Assembly: GCF_902167145.1 (NCBI RefSeq)
Contig: NW_023367289.1
Span: 1-64,000 of the forward strand
Origin: Zea mays
Taxonomy: Eukaryota > Streptophyta > Magnoliopsida > Poales > Poaceae
Direction: 5' to 3'
Length of the DNA stretch: 64,000 nt
The position numbers and the translations under genes were made by a program. The notes below the pieces were generated by a model. That model had not been told where the DNA came from, ran no database searches, and saw only the letters and a list, made by a program, of their open reading frames with translations. Shown one piece after another: positions 63,481 to 64,000 of this stretch (the first letter of the stretch is position 1; every line of letters begins with the position of its first letter).

Positions 63481-64000
63481 AGGCTCATACACCTCACCCC
63501 ACATATGTTTCCTTGTCGTAGATCACATTCTTGGATTTCTGGTGGAGACCATTTCTTGGTCAAAAATCCGTAGGTGTTAGCCTCCGATATTATTGAAAAT
63601 GGTCATTCATGGCTATTTTCGACAAAAATGGGGGTTGTGTGGCCATTGATCATCGACCAGAGGCTCATAGACCTCACCCCACATATGTTTCCTTGCCATA
63701 GATCACATTTTTGGATTTCTGGTGGAGACCATTTCTTGGTCAAAAATCCGTAGGTGTTAGCCTTCGGTATTATTGTAAATGGTCATTCATGGCTATTTTC
63801 GACAAAAATGGGGGTTGTGTGGCCATTGATCATCGACCAGAGGCTCATACACCTCACCCCACATATGTTTCCTTGCCATAGATCACATTCTTGGATTTCT
63901 GGTGGAGACCATTTCTTGGTCAAAAATCCGTAGGTCTTAGCCTCTAATATTATTGAAAATGGTCGCTCATGGCTATTTTCATAAAAAAATGGGGGTTGTG

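Larger units (their letters stand above)
47380..64000 (+). repeat. Knob180 satellite array, block E (F orientation), runs off the window
   Basis: F-orientation monomers, about 92 copies, beginning with TGTGGCCATTGATCATCG at 47380. The block is the most regular part of the window and contains tandem multi-kilobase duplications of 2043 bp (50.4-54.5 kb), about 2044/1865 bp (57.6-63.4 kb) and 6467 bp (48-52 kb against 54.5-58.7 kb). It also mirrors much of block D. The array continues past the window end. Confidence 0.95.

Noticed and set aside
1..64000. CRISPR-like or bacterial repeat array
   Set aside because: The repeat is contiguous with no unique spacers, the unit is 180 bp, and the inserted element is a plant LTR retrotransposon.
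1..64000. TR-1 knob satellite or centromeric CentC/CRM
   Set aside because: No change of period to about 350 or 156 bp was seen, and the retroelement lacks an integrase or chromodomain to compare with CRM.

Overview
This window is plant heterochromatin: a tandem array of about 180-bp satellite monomers that I recognise as the maize knob repeat (knob180). Monomers carry hallmark pieces such as GGCTCATACACCTCACCCC, CATATGTTTCCTTGCCATAG and GACCATTTCTTGGTC. The organism is most likely Zea mays or a teosinte; Tripsacum also carries this satellite and cannot be excluded from sequence alone. About 57.5 kb of the 64 kb is satellite, roughly 315-320 monomers. I saw no host gene, rRNA, tRNA, CRISPR array or TR-1 type (about 350 bp) satellite. 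The many short open frames across the array (for example those containing SHERPFSII or MFPCHRSHSWI) are the same monomer read in different frames and are not genes.

Layout. I call a monomer F when GGCTCATACACCTC reads on the + strand and R when it reads on the - strand. Block A is F (1-9284), block B is R (9285-15979), block C is F (15980-22443), block D is R (22444-25734, then 32186-47379 after the insertion), and block E is F (47380-64000). The four switch points are sharp. Junctions at 9284/9285 and 22443/22444 are reverse complements of each other, so the satellite around them is a large inverted duplication. A second mirror relation links about 32-42 kb with about 48-59 kb. Inside the blocks there is nested higher-order structure with offsets of about 920, 1280, 1460, 1865, 2043/2044 and 6467 bp. 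A marker monomer of about 202 bp, carrying an internal 22-bp duplication, recurs in these higher-order units.

One LTR retrotransposon (25735-32185, + orientation) interrupts block D. It has a 5-bp target duplication CCCCA, perfect TG...CA termini, and LTRs that I read as identical over 631 shared bases. It is a Ty3/gypsy-type element, probably Grande or a close relative. It keeps only the C-terminal half of gag (with a zinc knuckle and one in-frame TGA) and has no protease, reverse transcriptase or integrase. It does carry a long, apparently intact gene on the opposite strand (28012-31249) with its own TATA box and two likely introns. The left LTR lacks its last 11 bases and the primer binding site is gone, so a deletion must have followed insertion. 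The mirrored copy of the target monomer in block E (about 59.54 kb) is uninterrupted, so the insertion is younger than that inverted duplication.

How the parts work together: the satellite has no coding role. In maize, knobs are late-replicating heterochromatin that can act as neocentromeres in meiosis when particular kinesin genes are present on abnormal chromosome 10; none of those genes is in this window. The retroelement cannot mobilise itself and could only be moved by proteins from another copy, which the missing primer site now also prevents.
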